A stretch of DNA of 64,000 nt from an uncultured Methylotenera sp. Lineage in GTDB: Bacteria > Pseudomonadota > Gammaproteobacteria > Burkholderiales > Methylophilaceae. The notes under the pieces were generated by a model that searched no databases, was not told the origin of the DNA, and saw only the letters and a program-made list of their open reading frames with translations. The stretch is from the NCBI RefSeq assembly GCF_946479685.1, contig NZ_CAMLGS010000001.1:1-64000 (forward strand), in the 5' to 3' direction. This document shows positions 32,382 through 41,113 of the stretch, in pieces; the first letter of the stretch is position 1, and the number at the start of each line of letters is the position of its first letter. The position numbers and the translations under genes are program-made.

Positions 32382-33050
32382 ATGCAGCAAACCTGCATGC
32401 TCTGCACCAGTCACCACGGCGGCGATTTAGGGTTATGCGCACCGTGTCTGGCAGACCTGCCTTGGCACCAGTCGGCACAATGTCCACAATGCGCTCTTGA
32501 AAGCAGCGGCAGCCTATGCGGCAGCTGCCTGAGCGAGCCACCTAGCTTTGACGCAACAAAGGCAGCTTTTACCTACCACTACCCGCTAGATGGCTTATTG
32601 CAGCACTATAAATATAACGCCAGCTTAAATTTGGCACGCACCCTCGCCGCACTATGGTTAGAAACTCTACATGTACAAACCACAACCAAGCAGCCGGTTG
32701 ATTTGATTATCCCTATGCCTATGCATGCAAAACGCTTAACCGAGCGTGGCTTTAATCAAGCCCTGGAAATCGCCAAGCACTTCAGCCGCGCTTTTACCAT
32801 TCCACTGGATCACACCAGTTGCCAACGCATTAAATACACTCCGCCGCAAGCCAGCCTCAAGCTCAAAGAACGCATCGGCAATATGCGCGGCGCATTTCAA
32901 TGCCAGACATCTCTGCACAACTTAAATATTGCCGTGGTAGATGATGTGATGACGACCGGCGCCAGCTTAAACGAGCTTGCGAAAACATTAAAACAGGCAG
33001 GCGCTAGGCGTGTAGAATGTTGGGTGATGGCAAGAACCCTGCCTAAATAA
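32382..33050 (+). CDS. comF: ComF-family phosphoribosyltransferase-like protein
   Basis: The protein (222 residues from the ATG at 32382) has an N-terminal zinc-finger region with CMLC, CAPC, CPQC and CGSC pairs, then a phosphoribosyltransferase fold with the PRPP-binding motif VDDVMTTGASLNE. ComF/GntX members are needed for natural transformation in some bacteria, where they act in the cytoplasm; the biochemical activity is unclear. A TTG twelve codons earlier could also start it. It is divergent from bioB, a common arrangement. The type IV pilus genes earlier in the window are compatible with DNA uptake, but this is only suggestive. Confidence 0.86.
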   Translation: MQQTCMLCTSHHGGDLGLCAPCLADLPWHQSAQCPQCALESSGSLCGSCLSEPPSFDATKAAFTYHYPLDGLLQHYKYNASLNLARTLAALWLETLHVQTTTKQPVDLIIPMPMHAKRLTERGFNQALEIAKHFSRAFTIPLDHTSCQRIKYTPPQASLKLKERIGNMRGAFQCQTSLHNLNIAVVDDVMTTGASLNELAKTLKQAGARRVECWVMARTLPK

Positions 33051-33113
33051 GCATTTACCACCAATATGCGCTTACGGTCAGGGTGTGCACACTTAAGAGA
33101 GATTAACTGACTT

Positions 33114-33578
33114 ATGTTTCACATCGTTTTATTTGAGCCTGAGATTCCACCCAATACAGGCAATATCATTCGCTTATGCGCCAACACTGGCGCGCAGTTG
33201 CACTTGGTCAAACCATTAGGCTTTAGCTTGGAAGACAAACAACTTAAACGCGCCGGCCTAGACTATCACGAGTACGCAAATTTAAAAGTGCATGAAAACT
33301 GGGAAGACTGCAAAGCAGCATTGGCAGGGCACCGCTTGTTTGCTATCACCACCAAAGGCAGCACCACACACAGCCATATTCAGTTTCAAGCCGGTGACGC
33401 ATTTGTGTTTGGCCCAGAAACTCGCGGCCTATCAGAAGAAGTGCGCAATGAATTTACCCCCGAGCACCGGGTGCGCTTACCGATGCTGCCTAACAGCCGC
33501 AGCCTGAATTTATCCAACTCTGCGGCCATATTGCTCTATGAAGCCTGGCGACAAATCGGTTTTGAAGGTGGCAGCTAA
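33114..33578 (+). CDS. trmL: tRNA (cytidine(34)-2'-O)-methyltransferase TrmL
   Basis: SPOUT-class methyltransferase of 154 residues, the size of E. coli TrmL (YibK, 157). The start [26 protein letters not shown] and the knot motifs FGPETRGL and [18 protein letters not shown] are diagnostic. It methylates the wobble ribose of tRNA-Leu isoacceptors. It follows comF on the same strand with 63 bases between. Confidence 0.95.
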   Translation: MFHIVLFEPEIPPNTGNIIRLCANTGAQLHLVKPLGFSLEDKQLKRAGLDYHEYANLKVHENWEDCKAALAGHRLFAITTKGSTTHSHIQFQAGDAFVFGPETRGLSEEVRNEFTPEHRVRLPMLPNSRSLNLSNSAAILLYEAWRQIGFEGGS

Positions 33579-33681
33579 GCCAGCCGGCTAAATAAAGCGA
33601 ATAATTGGCAAAATGAATAATTGGTAAATCTGAGCAATAGCAGAACAGGCAGATTGCATGACGCAATCTGCCAACAAGTCT

Positions 33682-34674
33682 TTATACGCCCTCAGGCTTT
33701 TGCTCACGCCCTAACAGATCCATCACTGCATCCTGCGCGCTTTTACCATGCGATAGCGCTTGGTTGACCTCATAAGTGATTGGCATATCAACGCCTAGCG
33801 TTTCCGCACGGCGCATCACCTCGCGCGCGGTATTCACGCCCTCGGCCACGTGACCTAAACCTTGCAAAATGTCGCTGAGGCTTTTGCCACTGGCAAGTTG
33901 CAGGCCTACTTCTCTATTTCTAGAGTATTGCCCAGTACAAGTCAGTATTAAATCGCCCGCACCCGCCAACCCCATAAAGGTTTCTACCTTGGCACCCAGT
34001 GCCATGCCAAAACGTGTCATTTCTGCCAAGCCACGTGTAATCATCGCGGCACGTGCGTTATTGCCAAAGCCCATACCATCGGAGATGCCTGCAGCGATTG
34101 CCATCACATTTTTTACTGCGCCACCAACTGACACGCCAACCACATCGGTGGTATGGTACACGCGCAGATTTGCGCCATGAATCAACAGCGCAGCTTCGTT
34201 AGCAAATGCCTCATCATTAGCAGCCAGCGTTACCGCGGTTGGCAAACCACGCACCAACTCCGCAGCAAAGCTAGGCCCAGATAGCGCACCCCATTTTTGT
34301 GCATTGCCCAGCTCTTCCAATGCGACTTCATACGGTAGTTTAGCCGTTTGCGGCTCCAAGCCCTTGTGTGCCCAAATAATCGGCAAGGTACAGCCTAACT
34401 GCTTGATATCTTTTAGAATATTCCTAAAACCAGCGGTCGGCACTACCGATAAAATCAAATCAGCGCCTTCTAGCGCGGTTTGCAAGTTATCTTCCACCTG
34501 CAACTGGTCATTAAATTTAAAATCGCCCAAATACAAAGGGTTAGCACGCGCCTTACGCATCCCCGACACATGACCAGCATTACGCGCCCACAGTGCAACT
34601 TGGTGACGCTGGCTGATATTCATCGCCAGTGCCGTACCCCACGCGCCTGCTCCCAATACTGCAATTTTTGCCAT
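33682..34674 (-). CDS. gpsA: Glycerol-3-phosphate dehydrogenase [NAD(P)+] GpsA
   Basis: GpsA (330 residues) reduces dihydroxyacetone phosphate to sn-glycerol 3-phosphate for phospholipid synthesis. The Rossmann motif AVLGAGAWGTALA opens the protein; SGPSFAAEL and GGAVKNVMAIAAG carry the catalytic lysine, and RGLAEMTRFG and GLAGAGDLILTCT follow. It begins directly after the stop of the SH3 protein (TAAATG) and ends the minus-strand rhodanese-grxC-secB series; secB-gpsA linkage is widespread. Confidence 0.97.
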   Translation of the reverse strand: MAKIAVLGAGAWGTALAMNISQRHQVALWARNAGHVSGMRKARANPLYLGDFKFNDQLQVEDNLQTALEGADLILSVVPTAGFRNILKDIKQLGCTLPIIWAHKGLEPQTAKLPYEVALEELGNAQKWGALSGPSFAAELVRGLPTAVTLAANDEAFANEAALLIHGANLRVYHTTDVVGVSVGGAVKNVMAIAAGISDGMGFGNNARAAMITRGLAEMTRFGMALGAKVETFMGLAGAGDLILTCTGQYSRNREVGLQLASGKSLSDILQGLGHVAEGVNTAREVMRRAETLGVDMPITYEVNQALSHGKSAQDAVMDLLGREQKPEGV

Positions 34675-35127
34675 TTAATCAAAACCCCAAGTAGATGAAA
34701 CTAAAACATAGCCCGTCACACCGTCTCTATGCTTAACCTTAAGCCAGCCGTTACTCGCTTTAGCATCCATCAGTTCTAACACTACATCTTTTTCCAAGGT
34801 CGCCACCAAGTCGGAGGCAGCCTCTGGCCGAGCTCTCATTTCCGTCAGATTTTTAGTCACCATGACTGAGCGTTTGGTCGACAGCTGCTTAGCTTCCACC
34901 CAATTCATGCTACCTTGCGCATCACGCACCTTGAGCCATTCACCAAGGTTGACCACCACCTCTACCGGGTAGGACTGACTCAACAGCAATACTTTTTTGG
35001 ATGAAATAGAAGGCGCATCGTACAAGATGGCTTTAGGAACAGCGACTGACCTAAAATCTAACGCGGATGCCGTTAGCGGCACCCACATCAGCATGAAAAT
35101 TAAAGCAATTTTCAGAAATCGAAACAT
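34675..35127 (-). CDS. Exported protein with two bacterial SH3 domains
   Basis: A 150-residue protein with a signal peptide ending at ASA (about residue 22) and then two bacterial SH3-like domains: one around residues 25-80 (AILYDAPSISSKKVLLLSQSYP) and one around 85-148 (TEMRARPEAASDLVATLEKD, GWLKVKHRDGVTGYV). Such domains usually bind peptidoglycan or proteins in the periplasm. It sits between secB and gpsA and shares their transcript. No enzymatic domain is visible and the specific role is unknown. Confidence 0.8.
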   Translation of the reverse strand: MFRFLKIALIFMLMWVPLTASALDFRSVAVPKAILYDAPSISSKKVLLLSQSYPVEVVVNLGEWLKVRDAQGSMNWVEAKQLSTKRSVMVTKNLTEMRARPEAASDLVATLEKDVVLELMDAKASNGWLKVKHRDGVTGYVLVSSTWGFD

Positions 35128-35132
35128 TACAC

Positions 35133-35612
35133 TTATTGCACAGAACCCGCTTGTTCAGCTTCTTGTTGCTTTTGTTGTGCAAACAAAGCTTCAAAGTTGA
35201 TAGGGTTCAACAATACGGGTTGGAAACCAGCACGTACGATTAAGTCAGAAACGCTTTCACGTAGGTATGGGAACAGAATGTTAGGGCAAGTAATGCCAAC
35301 AATCATTTCCAGACTGTCTGCCGGCACATTGCGCACTTGGAAAATACCCGCTTGTGTCACTTCAACCAAGAATACGGTTTTCTCTGCAATTTTAGAAGTA
35401 ACAGTCACTTTAATTGCAACTTCAAATACGCTCTCTTCAATTTGCTGCGCTAAGTTGCTTAACTCAATACTTACTTGTGGCTGGGTACGGTCAGTGAAAA
35501 TTTGTGGTGCATGAGGAATTTCTAATGAAACGTCTTTCACGTAAATTTTTTCAATGCTGAAGCCTGGTTGTTGCGCTTGTTCTTGTGCTACGTTGTTGTC
35601 TTCTTGTGCCAT
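35133..35612 (-). CDS. secB: Protein-export chaperone SecB
   Basis: SecB (159 residues) is the tetrameric cytoplasmic chaperone that holds preproteins unfolded and delivers them to SecA. The EKIYVKDVSLEIPHAPQIF start, the LVEVTQAGIFQV strand and the CPNILFPYLRESVSDLIVRAGFQPVLLNPINF block are clear family features. A Gln/Glu/Ala-rich tail follows. The gene is preceded by grxC with about 150 bases between. Confidence 0.98.
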   Translation of the reverse strand: MAQEDNNVAQEQAQQPGFSIEKIYVKDVSLEIPHAPQIFTDRTQPQVSIELSNLAQQIEESVFEVAIKVTVTSKIAEKTVFLVEVTQAGIFQVRNVPADSLEMIVGITCPNILFPYLRESVSDLIVRAGFQPVLLNPINFEALFAQQKQQEAEQAGSVQ

Positions 35613-35765
35613 AATTTTCTACTTAAAATATTAATTAAAATTGATAAACGTGATTAAAATCACTTACAGCTGGTTAAAACTTAAGCTGGCATTCTAGCAG
35701 AGTTTAAATGTTGCGCTCGGCTAATAAAGCAACAGTCCAACCAACCAGCGCTACCTAGGCGTTAG

Positions 35766-36020
35766 CTATGCCAGCAATGGATCCAAGCCACCGGCTAAAT
35801 CCAGTGCGCGTAAATCATCAAAGCCGCCGATATGCCGATCATCAATATAGATTTGCGGCACGGTACGGCGCCCGGTTTTTTGCATCATTTCCTCGCGGCG
35901 CTCAGGCTGCAAGTCGATACGTACTTTGTTAATCTCAGTAACACCCTTGCTTGCCAACAAACGCTCGGCGTTGATGCAATAAGGGCAAACCGCTGAGGTG
36001 TACATTAGAATATTTGCCAT
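35766..36020 (-). CDS. grxC: Glutaredoxin 3
   Basis: An 84-residue dithiol glutaredoxin with the CPYC active site (Cys12 and Cys15), a TVPQIYIDDRHIGGFDDL segment with the cis-proline and glutathione-binding residues. It uses glutathione to reduce disulfides in the cytoplasm. It starts four bases after the rhodanese gene; the rhodanese-grxC-secB order is typical of proteobacteria. Confidence 0.96.
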   Translation of the reverse strand: MANILMYTSAVCPYCINAERLLASKGVTEINKVRIDLQPERREEMMQKTGRRTVPQIYIDDRHIGGFDDLRALDLAGGLDPLLA

Positions 36021-36024
36021 ACTA

Positions 36025-36438
36025 TTATGCCTTCACTACTGGCAGCTTAGCTTCCAGCCATGCATTGAGCCCGCCTTGCAGGTTATGCACTTGCTTGAAC
36101 TCAGCCTTACGTAAAATCTCGCATGCTTTTGCAGCGCGCGCACCGCGTTGGCAATTCACCAACAGTGGTTTATCTTTGTATTTAGCCAACTCTTTGAGAC
36201 GGCTTTCCAATTGCGCCAACGGAATATTTTTCGCATCCACAATATGGCCACTGGCAAATTCTGCATCATCACGCACATCAACCACCAACGCATGGTTGCG
36301 ATTAATCAGCGCTACAGCCTCTGTGGTGTTGAGGTTAGGCACACCACCCGCTTTATTTCCAAAACCTGGAAATAACAGCATGATGCCTGAGCCCAAAGCC
36401 AAGCCGATTAACAAAACATTATCTTTAATAAACTCCAC
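36025..36438 (-). CDS. Membrane-anchored rhodanese-like protein
   Basis: A 137-residue protein with one N-terminal membrane segment (about 8-24) and a rhodanese domain (about 35-135). The active-site loop is CQRGARA (Cys96), so it could carry persulfide sulfur. The resemblance is to E. coli YibN, encoded in the same position next to grxC and secB. Its sulfur acceptor is unknown. Confidence 0.9.
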   Translation of the reverse strand: MEFIKDNVLLIGLALGSGIMLLFPGFGNKAGGVPNLNTTEAVALINRNHALVVDVRDDAEFASGHIVDAKNIPLAQLESRLKELAKYKDKPLLVNCQRGARAAKACEILRKAEFKQVHNLQGGLNAWLEAKLPVVKA

Positions 36439-36535
36439 AACTTACCTTTCAAAATTTTATATGGCTGAGTGCAAGTACAATTTACCAAGGCAGAGCACTC
36501 ACTCTTACGTATTTATAATCAGATTTTACGTGCAA

Positions 36536-36553
36536 ATGCGCTAAAATGCGCAT
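36536..36553. promoter_or_regulatory. Dyad flanking a TAAAAT hexamer upstream of gpmI
   Basis: ATGCGC and GCGCAT (6 bp arms) flank TAAAAT exactly, 39 bases before the gpmI start. If TAAAAT is a -10 element, a dimeric protein bound to the arms would cover it. No clear -35 was found, so this is tentative. Confidence 0.3.
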
Positions 36554-36591
36554 ATTGATATCACTATTTATGCAAAAGATTGAGGCGCAAT

Positions 36592-38148
36592 ATGTCCCCT
36601 AACAAAAACGTCACTCCTGTGTGCTTACTGATTTTAGACGGCTTCGGCTATCGTGAAGAAATCACCGATAACGCCATTGCCCAAGCCAACAAACCAAACA
36701 TTGATGCACTGTGGAAAAATTTTCCGCACACTTTGATTAACGCATCTGAACACTATGTAGGTTTACCTGATGGCCAAATGGGCAACTCAGAAGTGGGCCA
36801 TCTTAATATTGGTGCCGGACGTGTTGTTTTTCAAGACTTTGAGCGCATCAACAATAGTATCGCCTCTGGTGAGTTTTTTCAGCAGCCAGCACTGACACAA
36901 GCGCTGCTCGGTATCAAAAACAATGACAAGGCGCTGCACATTTTCGGCCTACTTTCAGACGGCGGCGTACATAGCCACCAAGACCACATCCACGCCATGA
37001 TTAAAATGGCAGCAATCCACGGCGTAAGCAAAGTGTATGTACACGCATTCTTGGACGGCCGTGACACGCCACCTGTTAGTGCTGCGCCTTACATTGAAGC
37101 ACTAGAGCAGCAATGTAAAACCATCGGCGTAGGCAAAATCGCCTCTATCAGCGGACGCTTTTACGGTATGGACCGCGACAAGCGCTGGCCACGAGTGGAA
37201 GCTGCGTACAAACTATTTACCGAAGGCGTTGGCGAATTTACCGCTGAAACTGCAGCTGCAGGCTTGCAAGATGCCTATGCACGCGGAGAAAACGATGAGT
37301 TTGTCAAAACCACCGCTATCCACCAGCCACATGAAGCTGCAGTACGCATGGAAGACGGCGATTTAGCCGTATTTATGAACTTCCGCTCTGACCGTGCGCG
37401 CCAATTAACACATGCTTTGCTGGCTGACGAGTTTGACGGGTTTCACCGCATTCGCACACCTAAGCTGGCTGGCTTCTTTACGCTCACCATGTATGACAAA
37501 AAAGAAACCAAGGCCACGGTGATTTTCCCACCGCAAGAAGTTAAAAATACGCTGGGTGAATATTTATCGGCACAGGGGCTAACACAGCTAAGAATTGCTG
37601 AAACTGAGAAGTACCCGCACGTAACCTTCTTCTTTAATGGTGGTGAAGAAACCGTATTTGCCGGTGAAGACAGAATTCTTGTGCCCTCACCCAAAGTTGA
37701 AACTTACGACTTACAGCCGGAAATGAGTGCATTTGAGGTCACAGAAAAACTGGAAGAAGTGATTCTGAACCGACAATACGATGCGATTATCTGCAACTAT
37801 GCCAACTGCGACATGGTAGGCCACTCTGGCAATCTAAAAGCAGCGATTGCCGCAGTCGAAGCGCTAGACACTTGTATTGGCCGCGTAGTGAACGCGATGC
37901 AAAGCATAGGCGGTGAAGTACTGATTACCGCAGACCACGGCAATGCCGAGCAAATGTATGATGCTGGCAACCACCAGCCGCATACGCAGCACACCACCAA
38001 CCTAGTGCCGCTCATTTACGTTGGCAGAGATGGAAAATTGAATCAGGACGGCGCGCTCTCAGACCTGGCGCCTACCATCTTGGGCTTAATGGGCCTAAGC
38101 CAGCCAGCTGAGATGACAGGTAAAAATCTAGTGCAATTTAACGCTTAA
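36592..38148 (+). CDS. gpmI: 2,3-bisphosphoglycerate-independent phosphoglycerate mutase GpmI
   Basis: GpmI (518 residues) interconverts 3- and 2-phosphoglycerate with two manganese ions. The start VCLLILDGFGYREE holds the first metal Asp, and Ser66 in GQMGNSEVGHLNIGAGR is the phosphorylated serine. FLDGRDTPP, DRDKRW and TADHGNAEQM are further active-site motifs. The ATG at 36592 is chosen because GAGG lies eight bases upstream; an in-frame TTG four codons earlier is inside that site. Confidence 0.97.
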   Translation: MSPNKNVTPVCLLILDGFGYREEITDNAIAQANKPNIDALWKNFPHTLINASEHYVGLPDGQMGNSEVGHLNIGAGRVVFQDFERINNSIASGEFFQQPALTQALLGIKNNDKALHIFGLLSDGGVHSHQDHIHAMIKMAAIHGVSKVYVHAFLDGRDTPPVSAAPYIEALEQQCKTIGVGKIASISGRFYGMDRDKRWPRVEAAYKLFTEGVGEFTAETAAAGLQDAYARGENDEFVKTTAIHQPHEAAVRMEDGDLAVFMNFRSDRARQLTHALLADEFDGFHRIRTPKLAGFFTLTMYDKKETKATVIFPPQEVKNTLGEYLSAQGLTQLRIAETEKYPHVTFFFNGGEETVFAGEDRILVPSPKVETYDLQPEMSAFEVTEKLEEVILNRQYDAIICNYANCDMVGHSGNLKAAIAAVEALDTCIGRVVNAMQSIGGEVLITADHGNAEQMYDAGNHQPHTQHTTNLVPLIYVGRDGKLNQDGALSDLAPTILGLMGLSQPAEMTGKNLVQFNA

Positions 38149-38164
38149 GCCCACGCCTTATACC

Positions 38165-39430
38165 ATGATGCGCCAACGTATGATTCAAACCACATCAATT
38201 TTGACATTGATGCTCGCGATGCTGTTTAACGCATCATGGTGCTATGCGGAAAAAAAGTCCGAGCAACCTAAACAGGCGCTAAGCGAACTGCAGCAGCAGC
38301 TAGAAGCGCTGAAAAAGGAGCTGAATCAAGCTCAGGAAGAGCACAAAGACGCCGCGGATGCACTCAAGGAAAGTGAAGTTGCTATTAGTGGCGCTGATAA
38401 AAAGCTGTATGAAATCAGCAAGCAGCAGGTGGATAACAAAAAAGAGTTAGCCAAACTGGATGCTGAGTCCAAATCTACCAATCAGGCACTTAGCCAAGAA
38501 CAGAAACTGCTGAGCGGGCAACTTTACCAGCAATATATACACGGGCAGCAAAGCTATGTGCAAATGATACTGCAGAGCGAACGCCCGAGTGAGGTGGCTC
38601 GTGACCTGCACTATTTCTCATACGTAGCTAAAGCGCGTGCCGACTTAATCAACAAGATGCAAAACAACTTAAATAAGATTAAGAGGCTGAATGAGTTAAC
38701 CGCGTCCAAACTGCAGGAAATCACAGACCTGAAACAAAAACAGCTAAATGAAAAACGTATTTTAGAAGCGCAAAAGAAAGAAAAATCTAAAGTTGTAAAC
38801 TCACTGTCACAACAGATTGCCGAGCAGCGCGGACAGATTAAAAAACTAAGCCGTGATGAAAAACGCCTGTCACAACTGGTGAGCAGGTTGGCCAGGATTA
38901 TTCCCAAAAGCAAACCGGTCAGCAAGCCTGCACCCAACAAGCCTTCGGTATCGACTGTGGTTAAAAATACGCCGACTACTAATGTCGCGGTGAATAATGA
39001 GAACCTGCCTAGCGACAATTTTTCTGGTGCTAATTTCGCTGCACTAAAAGGTAAGCTGCGCCTGCCAGTTCGCGGCGCGGTAAGCAACCGTTTCGGCTCC
39101 GCCCGTCAGGATAGCGGCGTGTCGTGGAAAGGCTTGTTTATTAAAGCCAGCGAAGGTGCAGAGGTAAAAGCCGTGGCCACCGGTCGCGTGGTCTTTGCTG
39201 ACTGGCTACGTGGCTTCGGCAACCTGATTATTATTGATCATGGCGATGGCTATATGAGCCTGTATGGCAATAACCAGTCGGTCCTCAAGCAAGCGGGCGA
39301 AGTGGTCAAAGGCGGAGATACCATTGCCTCGGTAGGGAACACCGGAGGTAATGAGTCTAATGGACTGTATTATGAGCTCAGAAACCAAAGCCGGCCGTTT
39401 GACCCAATGGCCTGGAGCAGCCTAAACTAA
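38165..39430 (+). CDS. envC: EnvC-like murein hydrolase activator (degenerate M23/LytM)
   Basis: A 421-residue periplasmic protein with a signal peptide ending at CYA (about residue 28), long coiled-coil segments rich in Glu, Lys and Gln (about 35-260), a Pro/Ser/Thr linker and a C-terminal LytM domain (about 300-420). The metal-binding His residues of active M23 peptidases are not seen: WKGLFI replaces the HxGxD motif and YYELR replaces the HFEIR motif. This fits EnvC, which activates amidases AmiA/AmiB at the division site rather than cutting peptidoglycan itself. gpmI-envC linkage is conserved. Confidence 0.88.
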   Translation: MMRQRMIQTTSILTLMLAMLFNASWCYAEKKSEQPKQALSELQQQLEALKKELNQAQEEHKDAADALKESEVAISGADKKLYEISKQQVDNKKELAKLDAESKSTNQALSQEQKLLSGQLYQQYIHGQQSYVQMILQSERPSEVARDLHYFSYVAKARADLINKMQNNLNKIKRLNELTASKLQEITDLKQKQLNEKRILEAQKKEKSKVVNSLSQQIAEQRGQIKKLSRDEKRLSQLVSRLARIIPKSKPVSKPAPNKPSVSTVVKNTPTTNVAVNNENLPSDNFSGANFAALKGKLRLPVRGAVSNRFGSARQDSGVSWKGLFIKASEGAEVKAVATGRVVFADWLRGFGNLIIIDHGDGYMSLYGNNQSVLKQAGEVVKGGDTIASVGNTGGNESNGLYYELRNQSRPFDPMAWSSLN

Positions 39431-39472
39431 GCCTCTCGCGCCCATCACTCCAGCAGGCGCTGCCAACTTTCC

Positions 39473-39511
39473 CCAATAAAAAAGCACGCTATTTGCGTGC
39501 TTTTTTATTGG
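39473..39511. terminator. Strong bidirectional terminator after envC
   Basis: Arms 39473-39489 and 39495-39511 pair perfectly over 17 bp with the loop TATTT. The GC core GCACGC/GCGTGC is flanked by A6 and T6 runs, so it can serve the convergent envC and small lipoprotein transcripts. Confidence 0.92.
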
Positions 39512-39570
39512 AATTTATCGCTAAATATCGGCGATGGGCGATTACATCCTTATCGCCAATTCACTAGCGA

Positions 39571-39852
39571 TTATTGTGGTTCTGAATCTGCAAATTTTGC
39601 TACTTCACCCGCTGCCGCCGCCGCCGCTGCTTCAGTTTCCGCTGCAATCTGTGCTGGATCTAAAGTAATGCCAGGAATACGCTCTTCTGCAGATGGCTCA
39701 TAGCCACCTGAAACTGGTGCCGCAGGTGCAGGAGCTGGCGCAGCAACCGGTGCTGGCGCTTCTACTGGTGCAGCTTCTTCTTTTTCACCACAACCCACTA
39801 ACAACAAACTTGTCATTCCCACAGCTAATAGTGAGCGCAATAACATAGACAT
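39571..39852 (-). CDS. Small Ala/Pro-rich lipoprotein
   Basis: A 93-residue protein with a lipoprotein signal ending in LLLVGC (Cys21), an acidic start (GEKEEAAPVE), an Ala/Pro linker (about 30-47) and a C-terminal part containing SAEERIPGITLDPAQIAAETEA with a run of alanines. No known domain is recognised. It resembles small peptidoglycan- or envelope-associated lipoproteins with proline-rich tethers. It is transcribed alone toward the terminator after envC; function unknown. Confidence 0.75.
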   Translation of the reverse strand: MSMLLRSLLAVGMTSLLLVGCGEKEEAAPVEAPAPVAAPAPAPAAPVSGGYEPSAEERIPGITLDPAQIAAETEAAAAAAAGEVAKFADSEPQ

Positions 39853-39885
39853 ATAATCCCCTTGTATAAAAAATAATTTAAACAG

Positions 39886-39947
39886 CTTAACTCATTGTTC
39901 TACATTGCATGTTTTATAACGCAATGTTTTATATTCAATCAGTTAAG
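39886..39947. repeat. Nested inverted repeat with tandem 15-bp units
   Basis: CTTAACTCATTG (39886-39897) and CAATCAGTTAAG (39936-39947) are inverted with one mismatch in twelve. Inside them CATTGC (39903-39908) and GCAATG (39921-39926) pair. The same DNA also reads as three tandem units of about 15 bp (39895-39908, 39909-39923, 39924-39937) related to the pair at 25766-25795. It lies upstream of the small lipoprotein gene. Confidence 0.5.
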
Positions 39948-40062
39948 TTGTTTACTGCAACCTGCGGTTATTCTAACGTATTCAAGATTCTCTGCAACCT
40001 TAATGCGCACGGCGCTAATACCATGCAGCGAGCGCGCAGACTGCCATCCGCAAACCCGCCAG

Positions 40063-40482
40063 TTATTCACCAAGCAAGTGCAGAACCACCCGACGCTGGC
40101 TCGCCACGTGGCGATGCTCATATAAAAAGATACCTTGCCACTGCCCTAATGCCGGCTTGCCATCCAGTAACGGGATAGACAAATGGGTTTGCGTCAGCGC
40201 AGAACGTACGTGCGCTGGCATATCATCCGGCCCTTCTACCGTATGAATAAACAGCGGGTCGCCATCCGGCACTAATCGATTAAAGAACGCCTCCATATCG
40301 ACCAGCACATCATGATCATAATTTTCATTGATTAATAAGCTAGCGGAGGTGTGTTGTATATACAGCGTCAACAAGCCCGTACGCAAACCACTGGACTCAG
40401 CCCAGGCTATCACCTGCGGTGTAATATCGTAAAGCTTGCGGCCTTGTGTGCGTACACTAATCTGCGATGTTTTTTGCTGCAT
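40063..40482 (-). CDS. YjbQ/UPF0047 family protein
   Basis: A protein of about 139 residues of the YjbQ (UPF0047) family, small beta-rich trimers annotated as secondary thiamine-phosphate synthases. The HTSASLLINENYDHDVLVDME segment and the H-rich C-terminal EHRHVASQRRVVLHLLG are diagnostic. Members have been reported to complement thiamine-phosphate synthase weakly; the real role is uncertain. The ATG at 40482 has GGAG at good distance; an ATG six codons earlier is the alternative. Confidence 0.88.
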   Translation of the reverse strand: MQQKTSQISVRTQGRKLYDITPQVIAWAESSGLRTGLLTLYIQHTSASLLINENYDHDVLVDMEAFFNRLVPDGDPLFIHTVEGPDDMPAHVRSALTQTHLSIPLLDGKPALGQWQGIFLYEHRHVASQRRVVLHLLGE

Positions 40483-40550
40483 GGATGGCTCCAGACTCAT
40501 TCTTAACTACTAGAGTATAGCGAACCTAGCAGCAAAAACTCAATGCAAAC

Positions 40551-41111
40551 CTACCAGCAACCCCACGGCGACAGATAGCCACCCATGCCGAAACCAGGTC
40601 TATAGCGCGAGCCATAGGCACCAAAAGCAAAAGGTGTCATGCCAAAACGCGGATAGCGGCAGAACGGGTCATAGTAACGCTGGCTGTTGAGCATTTGCTG
40701 CTTCAACTTATCCACTTCAGCGCGTTTAGCCTGTTCGCGTTTATTAATTTCCTCCGCCAGCTTGTTTCTGAGCGCCAACTCACGGCTGGTATGAATATAG
40801 TCCAACACCTTGCCATCCACGCCACGCTTGCTTAAATCCACGCTTTGACTAGGCGTCAGGTCGTAGGCAGAATCAGTATCTTTAATTTTCTGGATAATCT
40901 GCTCAGGCGCTACGCCTTGTTTAGATAAAGCCACAATATCATCCAGACTCAGCACCGGATGTGCCTGCGGCATGATTTTCTCCAACTCTTCAGCCGAGAT
41001 TCTGTCGATGGCAGGGGCACCGGCCGTGCCCTGACCTGTAGTGGCGCAACCGGCTGCCAATAACATTGTCATGATTAATACAAGATAAGCACGATTACTA
41101 ACTTCTATCAC
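40551..41111 (-). CDS. Hypothetical lipoprotein with Gly/Tyr/Phe-rich C-terminus
   Basis: From a GTG at 41111, which has GGAAGGG six bases upstream, the product is 186 residues with a lipoprotein signal ending LLAAGC (Cys22). The mid part contains two helical motifs, LSLDDIVALSKQGVAPEQIIQKI and LTPSQSVDLSKRGVDGKVLDYI, which look like two copies of one repeat. A charged coiled-coil (about 118-145) follows, and the end is rich in Gly, Tyr, Phe and Arg and closes with WGCW. No known family was recognised with confidence. It lies directly behind the lytic transglycosylase gene and is probably co-expressed. Confidence 0.72.
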   Translation of the reverse strand: MIEVSNRAYLVLIMTMLLAAGCATTGQGTAGAPAIDRISAEELEKIMPQAHPVLSLDDIVALSKQGVAPEQIIQKIKDTDSAYDLTPSQSVDLSKRGVDGKVLDYIHTSRELALRNKLAEEINKREQAKRAEVDKLKQQMLNSQRYYDPFCRYPRFGMTPFAFGAYGSRYRPGFGMGGYLSPWGCW

Positions 41112-41113
41112 AA

